In this document: positions 39,013 to 48,106 of the stretch, piece by piece
How the letters are laid out: each line of letters starts with the position of its first letter
How positions within the stretch are numbered: position 1 is the stretch's first letter
From: an uncultured Bacteroides sp.
Lineage (GTDB): Bacteria > Bacteroidota > Bacteroidia > Bacteroidales > Bacteroidaceae
NCBI GenBank assembly: GCA_947038155.1
Contig: CAMQVH010000007.1
Location: forward strand, 1-64,000
Direction: 5' to 3'
DNA: 64,000 nucleotides
Program-made: the position numbers and the translations under genes
Notes under the pieces: model-generated
What the model saw: the letters and a program-made list of their open reading frames with translations, nothing else
Databases searched by the model: none
What the model was told of the DNA's origin: nothing

Positions 39013-41601
39013 TTATTGCACATCCATCACTATCGCTTTCAACTGATTTTCATCGGAAGAGCCTCCATACAGCAATTCATACGTACCTGCCACCGGATGC
39101 ATGGTATTAGTCGCCTCATCAAACCATTCGAAACTCTCATAGGTAAGAGGAATGGTTACTGATTTAGTTTGCCCGGCAGGAATGTGGACGCGCTTGAAAG
39201 CACGCAAGGTATAACGGGGACCGTCTTTATCTGCCGGAGACCGCAGATAAACCTGAACCACTTCATCTCCGTCGCGCTGCCCTACATTACTTACCGGAAC
39301 AGTCAGCGTAACCGTTTCTCCATTTCCAATCGTATTCTTACTTAGATTAGCCTCACCATAAGTAAACGTAGTATAACTCAGCCCATGACCGAATGGGAAA
39401 AGTGGTTGCTGTTGCATATACCGATAGGTACGCCCCTTCATGGAATAGTCTTCAAAGTCCGGCAATTGATTCACATCCTTATAGAAAGTGACCGGCAAGC
39501 GTCCGCCGGGATTATACTCTCCCCAAAGAGCATCAACGATAGCCGTACCACCCGCCTGTCCCGGATACCATGCCTGCAGAATCGCTTCACAAGTAGTTGT
39601 CTCCGGCACCAACCCGATAGCCGAACCGGAATAATTGATAAAGACCACCTTCTTTCCTGCCTTCTTCAATGCTTTCAACAGATTACGCTGAACAGCGGGA
39701 AGTTCAATATCCGTACGGTCACCACCTTTAAATCCGGGAACAGCAACCGGCATTTCCTCTCCTTCCAGACTTGGAGAAATTCCACCTGCAAAAAGAACCA
39801 CATCGGCATCTTTTACTTTCTCTACAGCCTTATCCAGATTGATTTCCATCTCTTTGCCCATATCAAAATCGAGGGTTGCCCCTTCATTCCGTTGAGTGAA
39901 CAGAATTTCGACCTTATATTCTTTTCCTGCTTTTGCCTGCAAGGTATAAAGATTCGTCGGATTTTTTACATATACTTTTTCCGCCACTTGTTCGCCGTCG
40001 ATAATAAGTGTCACCGCACCGTCCAATTGAAAACGAAAAACAACATCACCCGACTGCGAAGGACGAAAGACTGATTCATAACGAGCCGAGAAACTAGTGA
40101 TTTCCACACCGGGCGCAAATGTAGTAGCCCCTGTTGTCGCAAAATGGAACGGAGTGGAAATCTGATCGGTAGCAACGACTTCCCCTTCACGCTCACGATT
40201 ATTCCAATATTCTGCCAGGAAACCGGGTTTACCGTTTATGCTACATTCATCAAACAGGCTTTGGAGTGTCTTTCCGTCCACACGGTCACAACCCGGTTCG
40301 TATATGATTTGCCCTTCCGGTAGTTTGGCACGGACAGCTTCCAATAAGGTAACCGTATGTGCCGGAATACCGTTATAATTTCCCCACTGCATCACGGAGT
40401 CATTGGCATTAGGTCCCATAACGGCTACTTTCAGATGGGTATTCAGAGGCAGGATGTTGTTTTTATTCTGTAAGAGCACCAATGACTCACGAGCCATACG
40501 CAAAGCCAATGCCTGATGTTCCTTACTATTCAGCACAGAGGCCGGAATTTCCGACCAAGCCGGTTGTTCGTCCATTTCTCCCAGTTCAAAACGTGCTGTC
40601 AACAAACGTTTCAATGAAATATCTATTTCTTTTTCGTCAATCAACCCGGCTTTTACAGCATCCGCCAGTGAAGCATATTCACTTCCACATTCAAGGTCTG
40701 TGCCTGTCCGCACAGCAGCTGCCGAGGCGTGTTTCTTGTCCGGATGAGTCCCATGCGTTCCCGGTCTATGGAAATCGGAAATCGCTCCACAGTCAGAGAC
40801 TACAATGCCTTTGTATCCCCATTCATCCCGCAATATTTGCATCAACAGGCGATTGCTGCCACAACAAGGCTCTCCTTCAAAACGATTGTAGGCACACATC
40901 ACTTCCTTTACATGCGCTTTCTGTACCAAATCTTTAAAAGCAGGCAGATAGGTTTCCCATAAATCCCGGGGAGCTATATTCTCCGCATCAAAACTATGCC
41001 GGTTCCACTCCGGTCCTGAATGAACGGCAAAGTGCTTGGCGCATGCGTGCAGCTTATCATATCCGGCATCTTCCGGTCCTTGCAAGCCACGGACTACAGC
41101 CATTCCCATTTGTCCTGTCAGATAAGGGTCTTCACCGTAGGTTTCCTGACCACGTCCCCAACGAGGGTCACGGAATATATTGACATTCGGTGTCCAGAAT
41201 GTTAATCCCTGATAGCGTTTCAACACGCCACTTTCACCGAAAATACGCGATTTTACGCGAGCCTCATCGGAAGTGGCATTGAACACTTCATATAATAATG
41301 AATCATTAAAAGAAGCTCCCATACCGATAGACTGGGGAAAAACAGTAGCCAATCCGGCACGTCCCACACCGTGCAACGCTTCATTCCACCACTCATATTC
41401 TTTAATTCCCAGCCGGGGGATAGCAGGTGACGCATTTTGCATGATTGATACTTTTTCTTCCAAAGTCAACCGGGGCAACAAATCCTCCGCCCGTTGTTCC
41501 GCCGTTAAGGAAGTGTCCTGGTAAGGCAGCAATTGCTTACATGCCGAAAACGATAACACCAAACAAACACCCATAATCGGTATCCAACCTCTTTTCATCA
41601 T
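39013..41601 (-). CDS. GH3 beta-xylosidase with PA14 insert, lipoprotein
   Basis: An 862-residue lipoprotein (lipobox SFSAC, Cys21) of GH3, predicted to release xylose from xylo-oligosaccharides. The (beta/alpha)8 domain has nucleophile Asp270 in VVSDCGAIS, along with NIFRDPRWGRGQETYGEDP and KHFAVHSGPEWNRH. The second alpha/beta sandwich is interrupted by a PA14-like beta domain (about 455-590, GFLAEYWNN). A fibronectin-III-like C-terminus ends with the usual GTYELLYGGSS. Starts at tandem ATGs (MMK). Third gene of the 44.7-39.0 kb cluster, but it has its own candidate promoter in the 95-nt gap. Confidence 0.95.
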   Translation of the reverse strand: MMKRGWIPIMGVCLVLSFSACKQLLPYQDTSLTAEQRAEDLLPRLTLEEKVSIMQNASPAIPRLGIKEYEWWNEALHGVGRAGLATVFPQSIGMGASFNDSLLYEVFNATSDEARVKSRIFGESGVLKRYQGLTFWTPNVNIFRDPRWGRGQETYGEDPYLTGQMGMAVVRGLQGPEDAGYDKLHACAKHFAVHSGPEWNRHSFDAENIAPRDLWETYLPAFKDLVQKAHVKEVMCAYNRFEGEPCCGSNRLLMQILRDEWGYKGIVVSDCGAISDFHRPGTHGTHPDKKHASAAAVRTGTDLECGSEYASLADAVKAGLIDEKEIDISLKRLLTARFELGEMDEQPAWSEIPASVLNSKEHQALALRMARESLVLLQNKNNILPLNTHLKVAVMGPNANDSVMQWGNYNGIPAHTVTLLEAVRAKLPEGQIIYEPGCDRVDGKTLQSLFDECSINGKPGFLAEYWNNREREGEVVATDQISTPFHFATTGATTFAPGVEITSFSARYESVFRPSQSGDVVFRFQLDGAVTLIIDGEQVAEKVYVKNPTNLYTLQAKAGKEYKVEILFTQRNEGATLDFDMGKEMEINLDKAVEKVKDADVVLFAGGISPSLEGEEMPVAVPGFKGGDRTDIELPAVQRNLLKALKKAGKKVVFINYSGSAIGLVPETTTCEAILQAWYPGQAGGTAIVDALWGEYNPGGRLPVTFYKDVNQLPDFEDYSMKGRTYRYMQQQPLFPFGHGLSYTTFTYGEANLSKNTIGNGETVTLTVPVSNVGQRDGDEVVQVYLRSPADKDGPRYTLRAFKRVHIPAGQTKSVTIPLTYESFEWFDEATNTMHPVAGTYELLYGGSSDENQLKAIVMDVQ

Positions 41602-41635
41602 ATTATATACTTATTAGTTATGATTAATTTGGAAA

Positions 41636-41701
41636 CAAAAATAGCCTATTTCCCAATAAAACAATGTTTCATTGGTGACAAATACATATTTTTGTGTTAC
41701 A
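41636..41701 (-). promoter_or_regulatory. Short operator array and promoter before GH3
   Basis: Two heptamers, GGTGACA at 41674 and TGTTACA at 41695, are 21 bp apart. The inner one is 30 nt from CAAAAATA (41636-41643), reading TATTTTTG on the minus strand, a TAnnTTTG match. The outer box overlaps the stop region of the upstream GH43 gene. It would let the HTCS drive GH3 separately. Confidence 0.55.
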
Positions 41702-43301
41702 TTGACGCATCACAGAACGAATAATCAAAAGAGTCTACATCCACATAACCGCCCACGGAACGTGTAGCATAATTAAATATGGCAAACTTACTGCCCATGA
41801 ACATACGGGTGTAGTCAAACTTCATCTTAATAGGCAGACCGACAGGTATCCATGCTTTCCCATCAAGACTATAAGAGAAACGTGCCTCATCCCGTCCATT
41901 GGTAAAGTCACCTTCCACACGCAAATAGACAAGCTCTTTTTTAAGAGGTATACGGGCTTGTTCGGTCATATCCACACGGCTAATGGCATGCTTCGTTTTA
42001 TCAAACACACTTTTCTGTTCACTCATCACAAGAGACAGTTTATTTCCGTTCTTTTCAACCGTAAGCACACCGCTGTCACCATTAAAAGCTGATAGTCCCG
42101 CACGGTCACCATCTTTCATACCCCCCAGAGAGAGACTGACAGTGCCCATGCATTTCGGTCCTACCATACGTTGGGTCAACGTATTGGGAGCAACAAACAG
42201 GTTATCTACCACACGGGAGGTTTTCAAGCGCAGAAATCCAGGACGGTCGGTAAGACTCCATGCCTGATCGACGGGGTTATGATTCCACTGCCAATAGAGA
42301 GAAAGCCCGGAAGCGGAAAAATCATCCGAACCGCAGATACCCTCCATTGACATATACGATAAAGTAGTATCATTCGGGATGCGCCCATTCTTGTCTCCCA
42401 GCATAGGCCAACCATCTTCCGTCCATGTACAAGGCATGAGGCACGGCACACGCCCTACGCCACCACGATCCTGAAAAATCAGTCCGTACCATTCACCGTT
42501 TTTCCCGTCTACGATGCATCCCTGACCAACACCGCCATGCCCGTCGAACTCTGTTTCAAGAATGACACGCTTTTCGTAAGGTCCGGTAATCTTATCGGCA
42601 CGATAGCATACTTCACGACGCAGACGGCCGGGAATACTCCAATCCATAGAAATCATCAGCAAGTAATATTTCCCATTATGCTTGATGACGGAACTACCTT
42701 CCAACAGACCTTGTTCGTCAGCATCCCGTTCAAAGATCTGCTGGTTGATGCCACCGGGAAGTACATCGGTCAAATCGGGTTTCAACTCCGTAAGCTGTCC
42801 CGTACCGTGAAAGAGATACACCCGCTCGTCATCATCAAAAAGAAGCGAACCGTCATGGAAATGCGGGGGGCGCGAAAGAAGTTTCCAGGGACCGGCCGGA
42901 TCTGTCGCAGTATAGACAAATCCGCGTCCGGGCGCGCCATTGGCTGTAAACCATACATAGAATTTACCGTCATGATAGCGGATGGATGATGCCCATTGTC
43001 CTTGCCCGTAAGCAGTACCTTCGAGCAGATCATAACGGGGACCATCGTCAATGCGGGGAAATACGTAGCTGATAGTTTCCCAATGTTTCATGTCCGGCGA
43101 ACGCATGATAGGCGCTCCCGGCATCAGGTGCATAGTGGTGGAAACCATATAAAAGTAATCGCCTGCGCGACATACTGACATATCGGGCACGTCAGCATAA
43201 AGAATAGGATTACGGTATTGTGCTCCGGCTGATAGCGGGAAGAACCATGTAAAAAGAGTACACAGCAGAATAGTGTTGATTTTTGTTTTCAGCATAATCA
43301 T
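41697..43301 (-). CDS. GH43 glycosidase (subfamily 12-like) with C-terminal sandwich
   Basis: A 534-residue secreted GH43 enzyme. Signal peptide about 1-27; base Asp40 in VPDMSV, modulator Asp150 in FHDGSLLFDDD, acid Glu201 in LEGSSVIK. The C-terminal half is a concanavalin-like domain of the beta-xylosidase C-terminal type. The NPILYADVPDMSV start and MHLMPGAPIMRSPD motif resemble GH43_12 arabinofuranosidases or xylosidases. It follows the GH43-CBM6 gene by 59 nt, with a 15-bp duplication in the gap. The start has tandem ATGs (MIM). Confidence 0.9.
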   Translation of the reverse strand: MIMLKTKINTILLCTLFTWFFPLSAGAQYRNPILYADVPDMSVCRAGDYFYMVSTTMHLMPGAPIMRSPDMKHWETISYVFPRIDDGPRYDLLEGTAYGQGQWASSIRYHDGKFYVWFTANGAPGRGFVYTATDPAGPWKLLSRPPHFHDGSLLFDDDERVYLFHGTGQLTELKPDLTDVLPGGINQQIFERDADEQGLLEGSSVIKHNGKYYLLMISMDWSIPGRLRREVCYRADKITGPYEKRVILETEFDGHGGVGQGCIVDGKNGEWYGLIFQDRGGVGRVPCLMPCTWTEDGWPMLGDKNGRIPNDTTLSYMSMEGICGSDDFSASGLSLYWQWNHNPVDQAWSLTDRPGFLRLKTSRVVDNLFVAPNTLTQRMVGPKCMGTVSLSLGGMKDGDRAGLSAFNGDSGVLTVEKNGNKLSLVMSEQKSVFDKTKHAISRVDMTEQARIPLKKELVYLRVEGDFTNGRDEARFSYSLDGKAWIPVGLPIKMKFDYTRMFMGSKFAIFNYATRSVGGYVDVDSFDYSFCDASM

Positions 43302-43330
43302 CGTTTTTTGTTAACTGGCTATATTATCTA

Positions 43331-43360
43331 TTATTTGAAAGCGAATTATTTGAAAGCGAA
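43331..43360. repeat. 15-bp tandem duplication at the end of a GH43 gene
   Basis: TTATTTGAAAGCGAA occurs twice in a row right after the GH43 stop codon. On the coding strand each copy reads TTCGCTTTCAAATAA and contains another in-frame stop, so the gene is followed by two spare stops. It looks like recent slippage. Confidence 0.8.
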
Positions 43361-44743
43361 TTATTTAAATTGCCACCAATCGAAATCAAACAATTCATCG
43401 TCACCACCCCGGAAAAGCAAATACAAGTCGTGTATACCGGCCACTTTCTTCTGAATATCCGCTTGCCACTCTTGCTGCTTCTTATCAGTTGGTGCGACAG
43501 GCAATATAGCTATCGGTTTTCCACCCAAATTGTCTACATAAAATTCAATGGTTCCACCTGCTCTTACTTTAGGAAGAGAAGCGACAACATGATTCGCTTC
43601 TCCGTTCTTGAAGTCTACGGCACGAAGTCTCAGCCAATCGCCGTTATGAATGGAAGTCAGATAATGATTATTGCCAGGCTGGCGGTCCGTCTTCAAGCCA
43701 TAACCGAAAGCCATTGTTTCAGCCTCTACCCGTTGATAAGGATTCAGGTTGGCAGTCGGGGTACGTACTCCTTCTTTAGTGAAAGGAATAAAAGGAATCT
43801 CACCGTTCTCACCAAACGTGAACTCCTCAATGGCAGTAGACCGACGAAAGCCTCCACCGTTCGGCAAAAGGCCGTTGTGATAGAACATGAAATTCCGCCC
43901 TTTAAATTCGATGCTTCCACCATGAATGGTAAAGCTGTTTTCCGCTTCATTCATTATACGCCCCTGATATTTCCATGGACCGTTGATATTCTTTGAAGTA
44001 GAATAAGCCATATGTTCCGGTACTCCACCGGCAGCATAGACAAGATAGTAGAGTCCATTGCGTTTGAACACCCACGGGCCTTCCTCATAATTGGTTTTCG
44101 GGATTCGTTTATTCAACTGATAATCATGTTTCATCACAAGCGGTCCGAAAGCGTCCGTATCTTCTGTATTGACTTTTATCACTTCACTGCCTAAAGAGAT
44201 CATATCTTCATTCAATCTGGCATACCACAGCCCGTTGTTTCCCCAAAAGAGATACGCCTGCCCATCATCGTCGATAAAAACGGAAGGATCGATATACCCC
44301 CAGTCGCCCGGAATAAGCGGACGTTTCAGAGGATCAGTATAGGGACCTGTGGGAGAATCTGCTACGCCTACGCCAATTCCATGCAAATGCTTCGTAGTGT
44401 CTTCGGCGCAAATATACCAATACCACTTGCCATTGCGTTCTACTGCTTGTGCAGCCCAAGCATTGTCTCCTGGTTTAGCCCATTGGAAAGTAGCTGTCGA
44501 CATAGGAGTCCCCCGATAAGTCCAGTTCACCATATCAGTGGTACTGTACAGTTGCCAGTCTTTCATCTTGAAGTATTGGGCATCATCCTCATCATGATCT
44601 GTAAAGAGGAATACGGTGTCCCGATAAACAAAGGGTGCCGGGTCAGGAGTGTACGAGGTTTGCACCACTGGATTCTGTGCTTGCAACGCAGGACAGATCG
44701 TGAGCAAAACAAGCCCTGCCGTCAATTTGAGTTTTGTTTTCAT
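43361..44743 (-). CDS. GH43 glycosidase with C-terminal CBM6-like module
   Basis: A 460-residue secreted enzyme; signal peptide about 1-22. Base Asp34 in TPDPAPF, Asp152 in IDPSVFIDDD, acid Glu221 in EEGPWVF. The CBM6-like module begins YQRVEAETMAFGYG and ends FDFDWWQF. First gene of the right-most PUL operon, behind the best-conserved operator array. It shares architecture with 10091 and 30563 and probably acts on arabinofuranosyl side chains of xylan fragments. Confidence 0.93.
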   Translation of the reverse strand: MKTKLKLTAGLVLLTICPALQAQNPVVQTSYTPDPAPFVYRDTVFLFTDHDEDDAQYFKMKDWQLYSTTDMVNWTYRGTPMSTATFQWAKPGDNAWAAQAVERNGKWYWYICAEDTTKHLHGIGVGVADSPTGPYTDPLKRPLIPGDWGYIDPSVFIDDDGQAYLFWGNNGLWYARLNEDMISLGSEVIKVNTEDTDAFGPLVMKHDYQLNKRIPKTNYEEGPWVFKRNGLYYLVYAAGGVPEHMAYSTSKNINGPWKYQGRIMNEAENSFTIHGGSIEFKGRNFMFYHNGLLPNGGGFRRSTAIEEFTFGENGEIPFIPFTKEGVRTPTANLNPYQRVEAETMAFGYGLKTDRQPGNNHYLTSIHNGDWLRLRAVDFKNGEANHVVASLPKVRAGGTIEFYVDNLGGKPIAILPVAPTDKKQQEWQADIQKKVAGIHDLYLLFRGGDDELFDFDWWQFK

Positions 44744-44786
44744 GATATTTGTTTTCTATAAATGTTCCTTGTTATCTTCCACATCA

Positions 44787-44895
44787 CAAAAATAGGAAAT
44801 GCAAACAGATATATTACCCCAAGTATGCTACATGATTTCTTTGTGATGCTACATATCGGATAAAGGATGTTACATCTATATTTACCCATGTTACA
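44787..44895 (-). promoter_or_regulatory. Four-box operator array and promoter before the GH43-GH43-GH3 cluster
   Basis: TGCTACA at 44826 and 44847, and TGTTACA at 44868 and 44889, are spaced exactly 21 bp. The innermost is 31 nt from CAAAAATA (44787-44794), which reads TATTTTTG on the minus strand (TAnnTTTG). This is the clearest copy of the design and supports binding by an activator with repeated contacts on one DNA face. Confidence 0.75.
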
Positions 44896-44966
44896 TTACC
44901 CCATCTCACACCTATTACATACCCGGAACAACGGGCATCAACAACTATACTTATCAAAAGGACCTA

Positions 44967-45983
44967 TCAAAACTCAACCAAGATACGGAACACCTTTCCC
45001 GGATTAGCCGCCCATTCCTGCATAGCGTCCAAAGCCCCTTCCGGTTGGGCTATCTTCGAAATCAGTTCTTCTACCGGACAATCCCCTTCTTTCATATAAT
45101 TGATTACGGCACGGAAATCTGCCGGCAACGCATTTCTCGAACCACGGATATCCAGTTCTTTCTGTACGAAAAACTTCGTCTGGAAAGCCACTTCGCTCTT
45201 GGCATAGCCAATGCAAACCACACGCCCCGTGAATCCGACTTCGTCCACTGCCATTACATAAGTGACCGGACTACCGACAGCTTCAATCACCACATCAGCA
45301 CCGAATCCTTCCGTTATTTCCTGCATCCGCTCGTGTACATTTTCTGTCTTAGAGTTAACCACATAAGATGCACCGACCTTCTTCGCCAGTTCCAGTTTGT
45401 CGTCATCCAAATCGACAGCAATGACCGTTGCTCCTCTCAAAGCAGCACGTACAATGGCACCGATACCGATCATACCGCAACCAATAACCATCACAAACTC
45501 ATTGTCAATTACCTGCGCACGAGATACCGCATGAAATCCGACACTCATCGGCTCAATCAACGCACAATCGCGAGGAGAGATATTACCAGCCGGAATAATC
45601 TTTGTCCAAGGCAATACGGCATATTCGCACATCACTCCATTGCGCTGTACGCCTAACGTTTCATTATGCTCACAGGCATTGACACGGCCATTGCGACAAG
45701 AAGCACATTTACCACAGTTGGTATATGGATTCAATGTCACGTTCATCCCTTTTTCGAAGCCTGCCGGAACATCCGGACCGATTTCCTCAATCACTGCTCC
45801 TACCTCATGCCCCGGGATTACCGGCAACTTCACCATCGGGTTACGTCCCAAAAAGGTATTCAGGTCAGAGCCGCAGAAACCAACATACTTGATTCTTACT
45901 AATACTTCACCGGCACCAACGGTCGGTTTTTCCAGTTCAACCACCTTCATTTCGGAGGGGTTGACAATTTGAACTGCTTTCAT
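44967..45983 (-). CDS. Zinc-dependent dehydrogenase, probable L-galactonate 5-dehydrogenase
   Basis: A 338-residue cytosolic medium-chain dehydrogenase. Catalytic zinc ligands Cys37 (GFCGSD), His59 and Glu60 (GHE); structural zinc cysteines 90, 93, 96 and 104; a Rossmann region VIGCGMIGIGA and Asp191 for NAD preference. Third gene of an operon with an aldo/keto reductase and a lactonase-type amidohydrolase. In the L-galactose pathway known from Bacteroides vulgatus, a zinc dehydrogenase oxidises L-galactonate to D-tagaturonate, which fits. Other polyol or sugar-acid substrates cannot be excluded. Confidence 0.85.
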   Translation of the reverse strand: MKAVQIVNPSEMKVVELEKPTVGAGEVLVRIKYVGFCGSDLNTFLGRNPMVKLPVIPGHEVGAVIEEIGPDVPAGFEKGMNVTLNPYTNCGKCASCRNGRVNACEHNETLGVQRNGVMCEYAVLPWTKIIPAGNISPRDCALIEPMSVGFHAVSRAQVIDNEFVMVIGCGMIGIGAIVRAALRGATVIAVDLDDDKLELAKKVGASYVVNSKTENVHERMQEITEGFGADVVIEAVGSPVTYVMAVDEVGFTGRVVCIGYAKSEVAFQTKFFVQKELDIRGSRNALPADFRAVINYMKEGDCPVEELISKIAQPEGALDAMQEWAANPGKVFRILVEF

Positions 45984-46052
45984 TGGATATGTTTAATAAA
46001 TAAGTTTATTAATCGATTACTTTATAGCCTTTCCTATTTAAGACACCCCTCC

Positions 46053-46976
46053 CTATTCAGACATATTCTTGATGTAAGGCAGCACGGGAAGGTCTGTAAA
46101 GCCATAGAAGTGCCGGGCATTTTCTCCCAGGAAAAGCGTTTTCTCCTTCTCTGACAATTCAGGCGATTTCAGCACAAAGTCATAGGACATCTTGTAGGTG
46201 ATGGCCGTAATAGTACGCGGATAATCCGAACCCCACATCAGCTTCTCCATCCCTACCAATTCTGCCGCTTCACGAATAGCCCTAACCGCGCCTTTGAAGG
46301 GATAGAACTCGTCATTGAACAGCCACGTGATTCCTCCGGATTCAATCATTACATTCGGGTGACGTGCCAGCTTTATCTGTTCGAGCCAATCCGGCAACGT
46401 GACCATCCCGAAATGTCCGATAGCTATCTTCAGCCGGGGACATTCTTGAATTATCTCTTCCATTTCAGGAACTTGTGTCGCCCCATCCGCCAAATCAATG
46501 GAAAGCATCACATTCCGCTCCTCCATATAGTGGAACATCTGCATCATCTCCCGGCTATTCAGCATCACCCTGCCCGCTCTCAGCAACAGACGATGTGCGG
46601 GAATCTTGATAGCCTTAAAGCCTTTGGCTATAAGTGTCTTTGCCTGTTCCAGAAATCCCGGTTTACGAAACTCACACATTCCGCAAACGAAGAAACGATT
46701 GGGATAACGGGCAACAACCTCGGCTAAATATTCGTTCTGTATGCCATCAATAAATTCCTGCGTAATGACAGCGGCAGACACTTGCGCATAGTCCATATTC
46801 GACAAAAAGACCTCCGCACTATTCACTCCGTCTATCATAAAAGGTGGAACCATCTGCCGGATTTCTCCCATAAACAACGAACGGCCGTTTTCAAGCGTTC
46901 GGATAGGGAGTCCATCTACGACCGTATCCTGCCGTAACCACAGATGAGCATGTGCATCAATAATTGTGTAGTCCAT
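46053..46976 (-). CDS. Amidohydrolase-family sugar lactonase, probable L-galactonolactonase
   Basis: A 307-residue cytosolic TIM-barrel hydrolase of the amidohydrolase-2 (COG3618-like) group. Metal or active-site residues: His9 and His11 in DAHAHLW, His188 in IGHFG, Asp251 in WGSDYP. This group contains sugar lactonases, including those opening L-fucono- and L-galactono-1,5-lactone. It lies 18 nt after the aldo/keto reductase and 69 nt before the dehydrogenase, so it would act on the product of the first and supply the second. Specificity is inferred from the operon. Confidence 0.83.
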   Translation of the reverse strand: MDYTIIDAHAHLWLRQDTVVDGLPIRTLENGRSLFMGEIRQMVPPFMIDGVNSAEVFLSNMDYAQVSAAVITQEFIDGIQNEYLAEVVARYPNRFFVCGMCEFRKPGFLEQAKTLIAKGFKAIKIPAHRLLLRAGRVMLNSREMMQMFHYMEERNVMLSIDLADGATQVPEMEEIIQECPRLKIAIGHFGMVTLPDWLEQIKLARHPNVMIESGGITWLFNDEFYPFKGAVRAIREAAELVGMEKLMWGSDYPRTITAITYKMSYDFVLKSPELSEKEKTLFLGENARHFYGFTDLPVLPYIKNMSE

Positions 46977-46994
46977 GTTTGGATGATTTCTTAT

Positions 46995-47927
46995 TTATGA
47001 GTTTGCCCAACTTACGCGTTTCTGCTCTCCGATGATGTCCTGCACTTCCCGAACGAGTTCCCAATCAACCGGTTCTTCGATAAAGGCGATGTTCTTTTTC
47101 ACATTCTCCGGATTGGTCGTACTGAACAAAGTGGTAGCAATGCGAGGATTGCTGACGGAGAACTGCATGGCAAGTTTCTCAATCGGATAGTTTTTCGCTT
47201 TGCAATGTTCCATTGCTTTGCGACAAGCCTCTACTAAAGGCTTTGGAGCCGGATGCCAAGCGGGAACACCCCGTTCGCTCAAAAGTCCCATTGAAAGCGG
47301 AGAAGCATTGATTACACCTATTTCTTTAGACTCAAAGTAATCCAAGAAGTCAGCCAGTTTATCATCGCACAGGCAATAATGGCAGAAACTAAGGACAGAT
47401 TCAACCGTACCGTTTGGAGAATGGTCGATGACCCATTTCAGATTCTCCAGTTGCAAGTCGGTGATTCCGACATGACCTACGACACCTTTCTCACGCAATT
47501 CCACCAAAGCCGGCAGCGTTTCGTTCACCACCTGATTCAAATCGGCAAATTCAATATCGTGCACATTTATCAAGTCGATAAAGTCTATGTTCAAGCGTTC
47601 CATACTCTCATATACACTCTCGGTAGCACGCTTGGCAGAGTAATCCCACAGGTTCACTCCATCCTTTCCATAACGTCCCACTTTGGTAGAAAGGTAATAA
47701 CGGTCGCGAGGAAGCTCTTTCAGTGCCTTTCCCAGCACTGTTTCCGCTTTATAATGTCCGTAATAAGGAGACACATCGATAAAGTTCATCCCCGCTTCAA
47801 CAGCAATAAACACAGCCTGGATGCCTTCTTTTTCTTTCAAATCATGGAAAACTCCCCCTAAGGAAGAAGCTCCGAAACTAAGAGAGGAAACTTTCATTCC
47901 TGTCTTTCCGATTTCATGGTATTGCAT
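46995..47927 (-). CDS. Aldo/keto reductase, probable L-galactose (L-fucose) dehydrogenase
   Basis: A 310-residue cytosolic (beta/alpha)8 oxidoreductase. The catalytic tetrad is visible: Asp51 and Tyr56 (FIDVSPYYG), Lys82 (STKVG), His123 (NVHD). An open frame extends upstream to 48011, but the ATG at 47927 starts at the typical MQYHEIGKTGMKVS and leaves room for the promoter. First gene of the operon, divergent from a LacI regulator. Homologs include plant L-galactose dehydrogenase and bacterial L-fucose/L-galactose dehydrogenases that yield the 1,5-lactone. With the lactonase and zinc dehydrogenase next to it, oxidation of L-galactose is the most coherent role. Confidence 0.87.
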   Translation of the reverse strand: MQYHEIGKTGMKVSSLSFGASSLGGVFHDLKEKEGIQAVFIAVEAGMNFIDVSPYYGHYKAETVLGKALKELPRDRYYLSTKVGRYGKDGVNLWDYSAKRATESVYESMERLNIDFIDLINVHDIEFADLNQVVNETLPALVELREKGVVGHVGITDLQLENLKWVIDHSPNGTVESVLSFCHYCLCDDKLADFLDYFESKEIGVINASPLSMGLLSERGVPAWHPAPKPLVEACRKAMEHCKAKNYPIEKLAMQFSVSNPRIATTLFSTTNPENVKKNIAFIEEPVDWELVREVQDIIGEQKRVSWANS

Positions 47928-47958
47928 ACTTTTAGGTTTTAAATCATTTTGTATGCGA

Positions 47959-47966
47959 CAAAAATA
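47959..47966 (-). promoter_or_regulatory. -7 element of the L-galactose operon
   Basis: CAAAAATA on the plus strand gives TATTTTTG on the minus strand (TAnnTTTG), 31 nt before the aldo/keto reductase start. It supports the shorter start chosen for that gene. Confidence 0.55.
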
Positions 47967-48010
47967 GGTCAGTAATAGTTTCAGTGCAGCAGAGAGCAGT
48001 CGAAAAACCA

Positions 48011-48026
48011 ACGTAACGGTTTACGT
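48011..48026. promoter_or_regulatory. Candidate LacI-family operator
   Basis: ACGTAA-CGGT-TTACGT is a 16-bp dyad with a central CG in a GTAACGGTTTAC context, as is usual for LacI/GalR operators. It is in the 179-nt region between the divergent LacI and aldo/keto reductase genes, 44 nt upstream of the operon -7 element. Confidence 0.6.
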
Positions 48027-48106
48027 AAAAAACATTGCTTCAGATGCTTTTAATTTTCCGGGAATGTACTTTCTTTGTAAAAAGAATCTAAGTTGCAGAC
48101 TTTCAA

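Noticed and set aside
47928..48011. An N-terminal extension of the aldo/keto reductase to 48011
   Set aside because: The extension would run over the promoter and reach the operator. The family starts at the MQYHEIGKTG segment.
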